Below are positions 1 through 13,381 of a DNA stretch of 64,000 bases, in pieces. Origin of the DNA: Thozetella sp. PMI_491 (Eukaryota; Ascomycota; Sordariomycetes; Chaetosphaeriales; Chaetosphaeriaceae); contig MU270061.1 of assembly GCA_021432635.1 (NCBI GenBank), positions 494,138-558,137 of the forward strand. Direction: 5' to 3'. Each line of letters starts with the position of its first letter. Position 1 is the first letter of the stretch. Made by a program: the position numbers and the translations under genes. The notes under the pieces are model-generated. The model made no database searches, was not told the DNA's origin, and was given only the letters and a program-made list of their open reading frames with translations.

Positions 1-2225
1 GCAAGGGGTCATCTGCGGCCTTGTCCGTGGCCACAGCGCATTGTTGGACCATGTTAGGTAGCAAAGGTGCTGGCGCTGCTGATATGGACTCGGATAGCTA
101 CCAGTGATTTTCGATAGCTTCTACGGCCTAGCTGGGTTAATTATTGGGAATTTGAAGTGTAAGCCAGCAATCGCGAGAATCGCAGCTCCGCACGTTGTCT
201 CACGAGGTACGGCACGGCAGGGATGGCGTAGTATCAGGCCTCCAGCAAAGCCACCTCGCTTCGGTCAGGCCTTCTGGCGGTCTTCCTTCTTAGCCTAGCT
301 AACAAATGGGCTGAGCCGCATGGTTTGCGGCCCTAGCATGAGGGCAATGCTGGGATTCAGCGCTAGCTGGCACAATTGGCCCTATAATACCGCGACAAAC
401 CGCCTACCAAGTAGTAAGTAACCCCTGGCTCATTGGTAAAGCCAACCGCCGAGCCCCACCCTCATGTTCCGCCAATTTCACCCTGATCGGAAAAAACACG
501 CAGTCCACTTTGTTGCCTAAAAATGCCAAAGATCAACCACACCATTAAGGTAACTCTTCCAAAGGTCTAACAAAATACTCTCTAAGTCTGTAGTGAAATC
601 TCTCTTTCGCCCTCAAGCAACGGGGAGATAACGTGTAATTAGATGACGATATCTGAAGAGCTGACTGATGCTAGCTGGCTTTCTATCCGTCCACATGAGG
701 TCGAATATTGCTACAGCCAAACGCAATTAGAATAAAACAACTCCCTCGCTGTGGATTACTTGGGTATGGAGAAGATTCCTGTGCGGGGGATATGCACGTT
801 CCGACGGACGATGCCTGAGAGTTACCCACTATTCATGTTTTCGTTCGCGGTAGTCATTTGCCCGAAAACCTGCAGGTGCGCCCGGGCTGTACGATGTTTT
901 CAGCCAAGAGGAGCCAAGAGGGGCGGGTTTGATGACGTGGCTGTAGTACAGCGGTGCCGTACAAACAAGAAGCGGTAGCTTGCAAGGCGGCGGCATGGTT
1001 CGCGCCTGCACGCCTGCAGGATGAGCCACAGCGAATGAGAGCTCCTGCATTGTTTTCTTCGTTATCTTCACTTGCGAACAATCTGCAACGTTAGGTAGCA
1101 AGGTGACTTCCTAAAGGGGAGTCCAAAGGTTAAGAATACTCAACGTAGTATCGCTACGTATAGTATTTCTTAGCATACTAGGGATTATTTGCCTGACTGT
1201 AGGACGCGATCCGCTCTTCGCAAACTTACTCGGTCGGTGATGGAGAAGTGGAGAAAGGAACGCGATGACCTGCTAGTAGCGGCTCCTTAACGACTTCCTG
1301 TGATTGCCAATTGAAGTCTCTTAAACAAATAGCCCTTAGTCTAGCTGTCCAGGTCACAGATAATGCTCGCGAGATCGATGTGGCTCATCGCGACATCACC
1401 TTCGATGAACCACTGTCGTTTCGACAGTGGCCGCTATCTCTTGAAGGCTCTCGACGCGCCGAAAGTCGCCTTTCGGATAGTGCTACCTTTTGATGTCATG
1501 TTATCCTCGTTTGGCCTACTAATGTTTCCTGAAATGTCTGGTGTGGAGCTGTTTTAGTACCGTGACTATTGCTATCCGGTAGATCGACTGATCAAGCCGT
1601 TTCGGGTGTAATAATTATTAATACCCGTAACATCGACTATAATAAGATATTATGTCAAGTATATTCTTCATATTTTTCTATAGGTCCCTAGCGTTGCGGA
1701 GGTTAGAGCTCCTATTTGGAACATTTGCGCTTCCAGCCAGCTTTTAATGATGTTTCTTGTTCGGCATTTAGTCTCTAAAAACGGGCTATTGATCGGGGAT
1801 CATAGGTGCTTATAGCATTCCCACCACCGACTTCTACTTCATTTTCGTATCAGGTTGTATGTGGTAAAATATTAATAAGCTTTAGGGCTAATCTCTCAGA
1901 TTGATAATAGTGCGTGCTCTGTCTTGACGATGCCCAATGATATTGATACTATGCTCTGTTTAGCAAAGAAGACAGCAATGATGACATCCTTATTGCTGGC
2001 TGTTGCTGGACGCTCGCTTGACTTGGGCAGAAGGAAGGCTGCATGAATCCGCTGACGTTTTGTTTGCCTTACGGCCCCCAAGTCTAGGTTGCCGAGAAAT
2101 GACCGGGGCCGCCTCACTTGTGACAGGACAAAATTTTCCTAGCAAGGCTGGAAGCTGCCAATGCTACCCGTGTCACTGCGACTATCGGCTATCCTCGAAG
2201 GAAGTTCCCGAAGTAGATTGCCAGG
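1..2225. other. Intergenic, no gene recognised
   Basis: About 2.2 kb at the left edge. Only short, mutually overlapping open frames without conserved motifs are present on either strand. Composition is mixed, with AT-rich patches near 1600-1690 and 1855-1900. It could include the promoter of the kinase gene that starts at 2226. Nothing else can be supported. Confidence 0.6.
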
Positions 2226-5042
2226 ATGGAGGTACTGAAGACGAAGATCAAGAGCCTTCGGAGGAAAAACTTCTCGCGCCACTACTTTGTCCCAGAATTG
2301 CGGCTCTACTCGGTACTGACAGAAGACGCAGTCCGCTCTGCATTGGTTGACTGGCCTTCGTACCGCCAAGATGAGGTTGCGCGTAACGTCGTGCAGCGGG
2401 GTCGCAAGATATTTGGCATTCTCCTTCTCTCCAATCTGGTCGCCCAATTGCCCAAGTTCATCGAAGTCATGAAGCTCGACGACGCTAAGCTTCCGTTCGA
2501 GCGAACGGTTCTTGAAGATATCGGGCTGTTGGAAGAGCAAGCAACGGATTTCTACGACAATCAGTGGGAGTTCACCGCGCCCACATTTCTCCGTGGCACT
2601 CTCAATAGAACCTTTGAAGAGGACACAGTCCTTCCATTTATTGCAAATCGAGAGCTCGACGAAGGTGGCTTCGGCAAAGTGTGCGAGGCAGAGCTGGATC
2701 CTGAACATCAGGAGCTGGGTGACGTTTTCCCGCCCAAGGTACGTCACCCATTGAAATGACAACGAGTGAATCTCTAATGAGTTTTGGCAAAGTTTGCTGT
2801 GAAAGAGTTCAAAATTAGGACACAATCACACGAAAGTCACAAGAAAGAGCTAGAAAACCTCGCCATTCTCAATCACCTAAAACACCCTAACATTGTCGAA
2901 CTTCTAGGTTCTTATACGTACAACGGTCGGCATAGTCTTCTGTTTGCGCTAGCGGATGCCGGAAACCTTAACAAGCTTCTGTCAGCAGAGCGGAACACTA
3001 CAAAGTTTGTGCTCGACGAAACGATTATGATCGCACTCGCCGAACTGTCCTCCGCTGTAGAGCATGTCCACAGCTTTATTGGGCATAGAATTAATCTTGA
3101 TCTGATCGGCTGCCATCACGACCTACGGCCCCGTAATATACTTGTTTCCGGCTCTAGGTTTATTCTCTCAGACTTTGGTCTGTCAACGTTTAAGTCACCA
3201 ACACAGGACTCGGCAACCCCATTAACGTCTGGGACGGATGACTATCTGGCCCCGGACGACCCAATACACAGAGCGAGCGACGTCTGGTCTTTGGGCTGCA
3301 TACTTTCGGAGTTGGCGACATATATGAGATATGGAAGGGATGGGCTCCAGCGGTTCCGATCTGTACGAAAGTTCAAGGCCAGCAGCATCATGACGCTCTA
3401 CCAATTCCACCAAGGCTATGGATGTCCGAGCGAAGCTGTTATAGACTGGCTGTCAAATCTGGCGGCATCCGGCCCGAAAGCATGCGCTTTATTGGTCTCT
3501 CTGGCGCAAGATATGCTTCAAGTGGACCATTCGCAAAGGCCGAAGGCCAAAGAGGTCACCCGGCGGCTTCGACTGATTGCCCTATGTGAAGTTTCAACCA
3601 CTATCAGCGATGCCTTTTGTCAAGTAAAGTCTCGGAACCAGTCTCTAGACATGTTTCTCGAGCAAACTAAGTTCAACGCCTGGAGATACGCTATTGGAAT
3701 TTTCTACACGGAGAATAGCCTCGCCACACTACAATCCGAGTCTAGTCGTGCCGACATGTCCCAATTCGATTCCATCTTAGAATGTCTCTATAGACTTCGC
3801 AAGGACATCAAATCCAGACTCTCCCGCGAGACGCCAACGCAATTGCTTGATCTTTCCCGGCTGCTCAGCTTGAACGACGAGCTTCAAAGCTTTCTGAACC
3901 CCGAGCAGAAGGTATTACTTCGGGAATACTTTCATATCACTGTGCTCAGGGGGGGCGGTGAAATGCTAAAGCAGCTTGAGCATGGGGACACTAGCGTGGC
4001 GCTTGGCCACGAGCTTCGTGTGCGAGCGAGTATTAAGCACGTTAAGAATCTGATCGACAGAGAGCCCGACTCCAGCTCTCGTGCTCTGAGACTTGACCTG
4101 AAGAACATCGATATAAACAGTAAATTTGATAATCACCATCTCGGCTACATTCACGATGGCCAGAATTCTCGCCAAGTCTGGATAGAATGGCGCGGGTATG
4201 GACATCATAGTTCCGATAAATACGACCTCGAGAGACTGTACGGGCGCGCCACAAGGGTTGCGGAGCTACTGTCCCGGGAGAAGCCTACTTCTTTCTGTGC
4301 GCTGAAGTGCATTGGTGTCTTCAATGACGAGTTTAGGACGGCCTTCGGGGTTGTCTTCGAAGTCCCGGAATCCGCCCGGCGTGCAGAACCGCTTGAGCCG
4401 ATGAGCTTACACCAAGTCATCAAGGGCCCCAAGGAAGGCTCTAGGTATACGCCTGACCTAGATGACAAATTTAGGCTCGCTTTGTCGCTCGCCGAATCGC
4501 TGTTAGAGCTTCACTCAGTTCAGTGGTTCCACAAAAGCCTTTCTGCAGCCAATGTAGTCTTCTTTCCAGGAGCCCCTAGAGTGACAGGAGTGTCCATTCT
4601 AGAGCCATTCCTCGTCGGCTTCGACCATAGCCGACCGGATGACCCGTCAGACTTCACTTCTGGAGCCGCCAACAACCAGACCAAGAACTCAAAGAACTAT
4701 CAGCACCCGGAATATCTCAAAAAGGGCTCCGGATACTGTCCGGAATACGATTACTATGGATTGGGCATCATCCTAATGGAGATTGGCTTCTGGAGGGACT
4801 TCGCCGAAATAGTTAACCGGCCGCAATATCAAGGCCTGTCTTATGAGGCTCGTCGCCAAGAACTTCTCAGGGATCGAGTCCCTCGTCTTAGCAAGCACAT
4901 GGGAAGGGCGTACTCGGAGGCAGTCAGGTGCTGCATTCAGGGCGATTTTGGGGGGCCTCTAGGAGAAGGCGTAGAAGAGCAGAACATCGTGCTCCGGTTT
5001 GGGGAGAGGGTTGTCGGTCAGCTGCGAGGGTGCTCGATTTGA
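2226..5042 (+). CDS. Protein kinase with C-terminal pseudokinase-like half
   Basis: Two exons, 2226-2738 and 2793-5042, joined over a 54-nt GT-AG intron, give about 920 aa. The first half is a Ser/Thr kinase-like domain: glycine loop DEGGFGKV (about residues 145-152), the beta-3 lysine in FAVKEF (K175), a catalytic loop HHDLRPRNIL with D281 and N286, the magnesium motif SDFG near 297-300, an APD in place of APE, and SDVWSLGCI. The second half (about 640-900) resembles the degenerate kinase domain of fungal HET-s/HeLo-type signalling proteins: WFHKSLSAANVVFF sits where the catalytic loop should be but lacks the aspartate, and VGFDHSRP replaces DFG. The first 140 residues carry no domain I can name. 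The likely role is intracellular signalling or self/non-self response; substrates are unknown. The intron lies inside the kinase domain, between the glycine loop and the lysine, which supports the splice. The ATG at 2226 is the first suitable start. Confidence 0.85.
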
Positions 5043-7224
5043 CTGCCTTGAGCTTACCTCCAGGGCCCATCTGGCGGAAGGAAGCGGTGATGGCATGCGT
5101 TGTAACCATATTCTTTCTATATTTGGCACTGCTCTGCGCAGTCGGGCAAGCTGCGGTAGACGATTTACGCCTTTCTAGATTACCCAACTGGATCAAACAC
5201 ATGCAACATTGCCCATTCTGTCAGCAGAGCCGGTTAATCTTTGACTTTAAAGGCAAAGCGCCATGCCAAAATAATTAGCGACCTGGGAAAGTGCGCCACT
5301 CCCTACCTCCAGGTCGCCTGCCTTGTCTTTGATCATTGGTTATTAGTTGCATATGATTATGCGGACGCACCTTGGCAGCGCGGCCCACTATTGCCTATCG
5401 ACAAAAGTCAAAGGTTGCCTTGTTTTCAACAGCAGAAGGATACTCTCGGTCGAACCGCACGAAAAGGAATAAATCAGAGAATCGTCATTATCTAATCCAG
5501 GACGGTGCATGGCCATGCGCGAGGTCGAGTAGACACTCTAAATCATTCCTCTGCTAGTGAAACCAAGGCAAATCAGACTTTCCTACGTGATAACCAGCCC
5601 ACAAAACTGTCTATTGAGTCCTCATGAAAGTATTGATTTCGGCCTGCCTCACGGTTTGTAAGACGTCTCACCAAGATTGGTGAACTCGGCCGTGCCTTAC
5701 CTCAGTGAGCGCTCTCGGCGCCGTGATTTCCATGTTGTCGCCTTGAGTCTAAAATGGGTCAGCGTGGTAGCAATTCGGTCTCGGTGGGCTGCATGCCTCG
5801 AGGCTGTAGTTTGACGTGCTTCCAAAGAGCTCTTTAAGTAATTTCTCCAGCTTTTCTGGAATGACATATCTCGCCTCCACGTACGTTGTGTCACTCATTC
5901 TGAGGGTAGATTTAGGGGTCCGTTACTAGATAATCGTGTTGGTAAGTAGTTGTTGAATATGTGAGGAGAACACGAACCGATGCAGGTAAGGAGACGCGGA
6001 GTTGGTAAAGATATTTAAATACATAAGTTAGTTGGATGTGCAAAACAGGCAACAACAGCACTTTGGACTGCCGCGGTTACATGCGACCCACTGCCGCTTG
6101 GGCCGCCACAAATCAGCGAGGAAGAATTGGCGGTGGCCTTGAAACGTCCCTTATTGACGACCAATAGGGAGGCGCGCGACATCGCGCTAACGGTACCACT
6201 ATCTCACCTATACAGTCCGACCACGGACGGATCTTATATACATTGGTAACGATGGGGTTCTTCTTTCGCCACGTCCTCTGTAACGATACCAACGCCCTAG
6301 CCTAGCCACCTCTCATAACAAGCATGCACTCATATGCCACGCCCTTCACACGACACGCCATTAGTGGGCGCTTTCAAAAGCGAATTACGGAGTTAAAGAG
6401 GACTCGAGTCTTCCAGAGGGCACACCCGCGCTCCAGAAGAGGCCTTTCTAGCCCGCCTAATGGCTGGCTAGCGACCAGAGAGCCCCGCACAGCCCTTTTT
6501 AGGGCCGATGCAACGATGGTCATCCGAGGAGGCAGACATGTACGTCTCATAGATTGTGGACCGTACCTAGTTTCTCTTCTCCGTAGGCTCCGCTCAGTAA
6601 TAGATCGATACTGGAGTTGACAACATCGATTCCGCGCCTGCTCTGCAGCAGACGTGTCAATAGCAGCCATGTCAGTTGAGGATATAGATGGCTGATCACG
6701 ATTCTCACGGAAACAGTGCATTTCTATGACAGTTCGGGGAGATGCAATGGCAGATAGGAATGCAAAGTTAGCACCGTCAGTATACAGATATGCTGAGATT
6801 TCTCTTGGGCGAATAGAGACCATTGATCATGCTAGTCTGCTATCTAAGGTATGCCCCGAATTTATTTTATGTAATTGACGACTGGGGAGGCAAACCTGTT
6901 CACCATGTTCGAGCCAGGTTAGGTGATTTAGTATATCACCGACACATCCCACGCCCAGTGAGCACAAGGCCAAGGCTCAACCCTCCCGTAAGAATAGCAT
7001 TTTTGCACATCGATTGATACCAGCGGTGCAGAGAAACCAGACGTTGCGTATATGCCGCAATACTTTGGTATCGTTGGCGTCTATGACAGAATCTGAAGAT
7101 TCAAACTTTTAGATAAAATGAATCCCTGTTGCGTGGGATGAATTGACTGTTAAAGGTGGCTCGGTGGCAACGTTGAGTTCCACTTCTAGCCCTTAGCATT
7201 CTTGCTTGACTTTATTCCTCGGTT
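5043..7224. other. Intergenic, no gene recognised
   Basis: About 2.2 kb between the kinase gene and the 3' end of the minus-strand subtilase. The longest open frame (6374-6823, minus, 149 aa) has no recognisable motif and no plausible neighbouring exon. I see no RNA gene or clear repeat. Confidence 0.55.
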
Positions 7225-10200
7225 TTAAAGTGGAAGCACTTCAATCTGAGGCGTGTCCCAAATGTCCCAGTTATCAGCGTGTGTGGGATCTCCAAATGGT
7301 TTCAGAGCAGCTATACGCATCCTGCGACAAGTCAATATGTATCCCACGACGCTTCGCGGGTGAATCGGCCGCTTTTACTCACGTGTATTTGCCCGGAGCT
7401 ATCTTGGAGCCATCAGCCATATCTCCCAACCAGGCATACCTATATCCCTGGCCTCTGTAGAAAAATGTTGCAGGGAAGTTTACGAGATCGCTGGCGTCGT
7501 CGAAAGAAGGGTCAAACACGGCATAGTTCGGAGAGTATCGCCAATACGCTACGGAACCAATGTAGCCATCGACGCCAACAACGGGAGGGTAACTCCACTT
7601 GCGGTTGGACCAGTTTGCTTCATAGATCTAGATCAAGACAAGAATTATGTTAGCATCACCGACTGAACATGGGGGGCAAGATAGTAGACTGACATCCCAT
7701 CGTAGCTCCTTGGCGCCGAAAGAAAACGCAACGTGCAGCCGAGGAAAGTCCTGGGAATCAAGGGACAGGTTGAACGTAAAGCTATGCCCAAAATAAGTCA
7801 GTTCTGCAACCTTGGGTATATTTTCTTTTCGCTTGAGGTGAAACTTACGAAGAGTGATTTGCGAGAGGAATTTCATTTCCTGATAGCATGTACGGCCAAT
7901 CGGAGTGAGAGTAGAAGATGTCGTCGAAGAGCTTCTTGATATCTGCTTTAACTCCTGGTGTACGATTGCTGTCAGGCTGCGACACAAGGAAATAGATTTC
8001 TTTAAGCGAGCAGAGAGCAGTCACTTACCAAAATAAGGAATAGATAGCTCATCTCCATTGCTGCCGCTAACTATGATTTGGCCGCTGTAAACAGGGAATG
8101 CGTTTTCATTCCCGCCATCCGGAATGCTGAAGATGAATCTGTTTGTGTGGTGGTGCCTGTTAGCCTGGCTGCGCTTGCCTAGAGATTGCTAGATTGTAGG
8201 CAACTCACTCCGCTTTTTTGGTCTGCCCCGGTTGAACAGTGAAGGTTCCCGAGGGCATCTTGACGCTCGGAACGAGGCCGATAGGCACTAGCTCGGGAAT
8301 ACCGTAGAAAGAGCCCGAATCATAGGGATTTGAAGCATCCCACGGCTTGAAAAGCTCTGTACCGACTGGGTTCTTCAGGGAAAAGGTGTATGTCACAGGC
8401 TGGTCTGCATTGTTGGTGACGTCCACGCTGTGGTAGCGCGAAAAGTGGTGTGTATCGTTGAGAATGAACTTGTACCCCTCTACAGACAGCGATATGGTGC
8501 TTTCCAAGACCTTCACGGCGTTGATAAGACCGTTTCCGACTTGGATCGCGGGGGCGGAGTAGCCTCCATGGTCGTCCAAAAGGTACCCGTCGCTCCAGGG
8601 CGTGGCGGTGCCGCTGGAGATGATGCGTTGAGCGAGGTCTTTGGCAAAGTTAGGGCCATGGACCTTTTTGCCGCCATATTTTCCAATGTACAGGGCAGCA
8701 ACGCCGGCAACGTACGGGGTTGCCATAGATGTACCGCTCAACATTGCGTAGTCATCGGTTGGATAAGTGCTGACGATGTAACTGCCCGGGGCAGCAATGT
8801 CAGGCTTGAGTTCGAGCTCGTAAAGCCCGCCCCATGTTGTGTAGTATGTCGGGCGCCCAGCGGCAGGGTTCGGCATTCCCTTGAACTGCTCGAATTGTTT
8901 TGTGAAAGTCCCTGTTACGTTGACTCCGGCCTTCACGGCTGCCACGATGGCCTCGCCCGCCTGCCTTTCGATCATTCCTCTCTGAGCAAATGGGTTTCCA
9001 GCATCGGGATCTTGCCAAACCTGGTCGTTGTTGTACCAAAGTGCATACTTGATACCGGCAGCGTACATGTTGTTTCCCTGTTCCCAAGAGGCACACGCCG
9101 TGGAGCGACGGATAAGGGCCACCTTGTTTGTGAGATTTGGGGGGTTGGCTTGTGGAGTGCACCACTGATCGTCACTCAGATCAAGTGAAAGAGGATAGAT
9201 GGGCCAATCCGACAGATCCTCGGCCCAAATATCCATAAGAAAAGCCGGACGATAGGCACTTTCTACTTCCTCGATGCTTCCATCTGGGTAGGCGAATTTA
9301 GTTGTCCATGGAATCGCTGGCAACATAGATGGATCGGTAGCGGCAACCGCAATTACATTCTTCCCGGACGAGCCCGAACTAGCAATGAATGGGCCAGACA
9401 CTCCGTTATTGCCGGCAGCGATAGTGACGAGGATGCCTTCTTCGACTATGCGAGAGGCTATATCGGCCCAAGCGTTCTCGGACCAACCGTCAGTGCCACC
9501 GATACTAGCAGTGATGATGTCGACCTCCTGAGGTTAGAATACGAGGCACAAGTTACACAGATAGGAGTAGCATACATCAGCGTCGCGAGCCATCAAGAAC
9601 GCCTCGACCAGATCGTCTTCCAAAACCCCGTCCTGGATACTAGGTCAGATGCGGGCGCCATGAGACAGAGCCGAGCTTGTCGGCACCTACCAGTCCACCC
9701 ATGACTTTAAACGCCAGGAGCGTTGCGTCAGGAGCAACTCCAGTCATGCTTGGGGGTATGGTAAGCAATAAACTATGTCAAGGCTGGGTTTCCTGCTGGC
9801 ATACAATTCTGACTTTCCGGCAATGATACCGGCAACATGAGTGCCGTGTCCTAGCTGATCCATGGGATCATTGTCCGGAGTTTTTTCGCCTTCAAATGGG
9901 TAATCTATCCATGCTCGTTAGCGAACTACCTCGAAATTAGCCGAAGACAGCGTACTCCCGTTGCCCACAAGGTCATATCCACCAGCAACCTTGAATCCAG
10001 GTCCGAAGCCACCGCCGAGCTATATGTCTCCTGCGTCAGCGAATCATCCATTTCCATTACCCGGGTCGCGACCAGCGAGTTTCCTTACAGCTGGATGGGT
10101 ATATTGAATACCCGTGTCAATCACGGCAACACGCGCCCCTTTCCCTAGTACACCAGCGCTGTGGAGCTTGTCTACGCCTGTAAGAGAATGGGTGCTCCAG

Positions 10201-10643
10201 TTTCCTGCGGTCGCGTTACCGCCAAAGCTGCTGAGGGGCCATGCTTTGAGATCAGGGTCCAACTGAAGCAGGTTAGATGTCCATACGTTGGCAATGTGCG
10301 TGCCAGCTATTCGTAGTGTATCGAGGTTGTCAGTATGAGACTCGATCGAGACACCAGAAAAAATCGTCGAGTTGAAGATCTTGACGATCTTGCTCCCAGG
10401 TCGCGCGCTGATTTGGCTGATGGCTTCCTGCTGGTTTGTGCCCTGAATTTTCATGTCAGACTAAACTGAGCTAATTGAGAAGCATATCTATAGTCTTCGT
10501 ATTACCTTGGAAAACTCTACAATGTAGCGTTTGCTGGACGGGGCCGTCGAATTGGCTATCTTCGGAGACGCATCCCTGCCTTGCAAGAGAGCCAAGCTGC
10601 CATCCGCCCAGGCCAGGCCGAACAAAAGGGCGTTCAGGCGCAT
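7225..10643 (-). CDS. Secreted subtilisin-like serine protease (S8) with PA and Fn3-like regions
   Basis: Twelve exons on the minus strand: 10643-10506, 10442-10089, 10019-9956, 9904-9805, 9748-9691, 9632-9576, 9527-8209, 8138-8029, 7954-7849, 7781-7694, 7627-7383 and 7321-7225, about 911 aa. All phases agree. The N-terminus MRLNALLFGLAWADGSLALL is a signal peptide, followed by an inhibitor-like propeptide. The catalytic triad is visible: Asp near 155 in VAVIDTGIQYTHPA, His near 205 in GHGTHVAGIIAG, the oxyanion Asn in AAGNNG, and Ser near 524 in LSGTSMATPYVAG. The insertion before the serine (about residues 340-480) fits a protease-associated domain. The C-terminal part, with PVYSGQIIV, SIPYFG and GKYTMRIAALKPFGD, matches the Fn3-like tail of fungal C5a-peptidase/Vpr-like subtilases. 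It probably degrades extracellular protein. The exon 4/5 junction has an alternative acceptor nearby, so two or three residues there are uncertain. Confidence 0.93.
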
Positions 10644-13381
10644 GTTGACTCGTAACTTCACCCTGATCAGCTGCGGTTTAGCAACTAGAACTCACACCTC
10701 GGCAACATTCTGCAGTCTTGGTATTTATAGTGCTAGTGATGGCGGAAGGCCGTTGCTCCCCCAACATCCCAGCTGATAACTAGAAACTACCTAGACTAGT
10801 TTCTGATACAGCGCCTATCTCGGCGGCTTTGAGATTCCCTCATCTAGAAGCTGTAATCTCGGCGAAAACGATAAGGTCATGGCATACGCGTCATTTGTTG
10901 AGGGCCGCACTGGCTGTCTTTCAGCTACTGATCGTGGTTAAAGCGTAGCTTTCTTGGCATGCATCTAGTATACGGCATAAACCCATTGTGGTCTACCTAC
11001 CACATATGTGCTCAAGGCACCTGCGATGCTACCACTCATGGAAGAGTCGGCTGCGGAGCCTCTTGGGAACTGCACTTGGCATATGCGGCTCCACGGAACT
11101 AAGGATTGTACCTGGGATTCCCTGAGTGGGGCGGTTCTCGTATTGACGCTGTGATCACTAGAGCACACCATCATAGACGGACGGCCGGCTTCCTTCTGGT
11201 TTGGTATTAGTTGGTAAATGCCGACCACGATAGATACCTAGGCACTCGATAGCCCTAGTCTACTTCCACGAGGGGCTAGAGAGCCGGCTCGACTCGAAGA
11301 CGAGGAATCCAACGAGAATTCTGCAACGAGCAAGGATCGACGGAAATAGATAATTGGCGTTCGGGAATAATATTTAGGGAGCACCAGATTACCACGTCTG
11401 GGTGTCGCAGACGATAGGTTACACAAACAGGAAGAGGGTTCGCCGATATTGGCACCGGCTGTTGAGCAGAAATAAGGAACGGCTAGGCTTGGCGGAGGAC
11501 AACTGATAATAATCTACTAGTAGGGTTGCATATGCAGGGACCAGGTATATTGGCGTGCGCAAATAGTCGAGTATCAGGTGGACTTCCTCTTTCAGATGCT
11601 GACGCCAAATTGAGACAAATTTCCACGTTGGGATGCCCAGGGCCTCCTTGCCAAGCGTTAACACGGGTCAGGAGACTGTTCTCATTGCTGGAATTCGTGT
11701 TCCACAAGTCATAGCCCATGATCTTATCGGCGGTGTTTATTCTTCTGGATAAGTTTAGCCCCATCATGGAGGTTGCCGGATGACCTACCCGATTAAGGGC
11801 CAGCTAGTGATGTCGATCTACCAATTCTCCTACCATGTAGATCGCTCAATGTTCTGCCGTATTCAAGGTTGCAGACCTTGGTTCGGCAGTGCCTTGGGAA
11901 CGCTGTAGATGCCGGAACAGATTGCCTCGCTTGGTCCATTGGCTCACAGCGTTTCCCACCCCCTTGTCCCGACTCCATCTAATCTTGGTGAGGGGGACGT
12001 CGACGAGCAGAGTTGGCTTTGGTGTCTTCTGCCTGAGTTACCAGACACTTTTGATGGAATTTTGCACCCAGTTGTGTCTTCTGTCTAAACTTTCTCCTGG
12101 GGAGGTGGGGGGGGGGGGGGGGGGGGGGGGGCGGACAACCCAGTGGTCGTGTTATGATGGAATGGAGTTAAAGATGAAGTGGCGCCTCTCACCAGGTGAG
12201 CCCGCTGTGGATTGCAAGAGTGCCCTCGATCTTTGTCTCTTTGCGAGCACGATTGGCTGTTGGCAACAGCAGGGTTCGATTTATACAGGCCCAAGATTGG
12301 GTATTTGGGAAAGTAGAATTAGTTCTGTTGGGTGCCAGGAAGTTTTCAGCCTGGCTTGTCCTTCAGAAGACCGACAAACAGGCAAGGAAGTGTGATCCAG
12401 CCAGATCGCGAAAAGAAGGCAGCCACGGCAAAATTGGACCGGCAAAATCCTTACGTCATGGCAATCAGACCATACTCGCTCCACATCAACACCTGAGCAC
12501 TCTTAGTTAGCCATTGTTGCCTTCTCGAAATAGACAGTGACGTGGACGGCCTGCCATCACCTTCAGAAGTCTTGTAAATTCTTGTCGTTAAGAAACGCCC
12601 TGAGAAGCCAAAGCGAATTTAGGAATGGGTGCAAAAGCGCACAATGCACAAGGGGGGTTAGCAAGAGTTACGCTCGCAAGGCATACACCGAAGGAGATAT
12701 CCCAAGGATCGCAACAGAGACGTGGAATTGATGACCTTGATTGATCCTCGATAAAGCGACTGGTACATTATTCTCATCGGGCTTGGTTCTTCTTCCCGTG
12801 GATGGAACAGATGGTTTGCATCGTCGCATTGGCTTCTCCACCATGCTGACGGCGTACTTCAGTGGAAGCTCCATCCAAGAGATCACCATTGTGTAAGGCG
12901 CTCCAACTGCGTCGTTGGGTGACGAGTTCGTTATGAGCTAGGATGGAACTACCTTTGCTAATATCTTACCTTACAAGCTGCTCTATCGTGATGGGGATGG
13001 TTTTTATTTCCTCTCGTCACTTCCTTTGCCCAATTCGTCAGACCTTCCTACAAAACGGTTAGGAGATTAACGCTGGTGTTAAATAATGATAGAGTAACCT
13101 CCTCGCGTAGGAGCGAGTAGTAGGCCTCAAAATCACCCACAACGAGGCTCCTGGTCACGTGCCATTTTCACTCGGCGAGCTCAGTAATCAAGTCCTCTCT
13201 CACAGGGTTTAGGCATCCAGATTGGCTAAAGCCTTCGTCGCGTCATTCTCTACATCCGCGCTCATTACCTAGTCAGAGGCAATGGTTACCCGGAGTGCTT
13301 CTTGCTAGTCGTGGTCTAAAATGCTTGCGAGGCACCGGCGTAGATTTTGCGATCACCAAGTCACGGACGCGACAAGCCGAC
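10644..13381. other. Intergenic spacer with a long poly-G tract
   Basis: About 2.7 kb between the divergent subtilase and HET genes. It holds short overlapping open frames with no conserved motif and a run of 25 G at 12107-12131 that creates an artificial glycine or proline stretch in any frame crossing it. The last few hundred bases should contain the HET gene promoter. Confidence 0.55.
12107..12131. repeat. Homopolymer run of 25 G
   Basis: An uninterrupted G run, seen directly. On the other strand it is poly-C. Such tracts are prone to replication slippage and to assembly length errors. It lies in non-coding DNA. Confidence 0.95.

Noticed and set aside
6374-6823. 149-codon minus-strand open frame
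   Set aside because: No recognisable motif, no matching exon nearby, and arginine-rich composition typical of a chance frame.
8430-9188. 252-codon plus-strand open frame antisense to the subtilase
   Set aside because: It is antisense to the conserved catalytic exon and has no family marks of its own.
7225-10643. Subtilase as a partner in allorecognition, like HET-Q2 with a gasdermin
   Set aside because: This protease has a signal peptide and the PA/Fn3 architecture of secreted subtilases, and no gasdermin-like gene is nearby.
11889-12395. 168-codon plus-strand open frame with a glycine run
   Set aside because: It exists only because it crosses the G25 tract; the flanking residues show no conserved motif.
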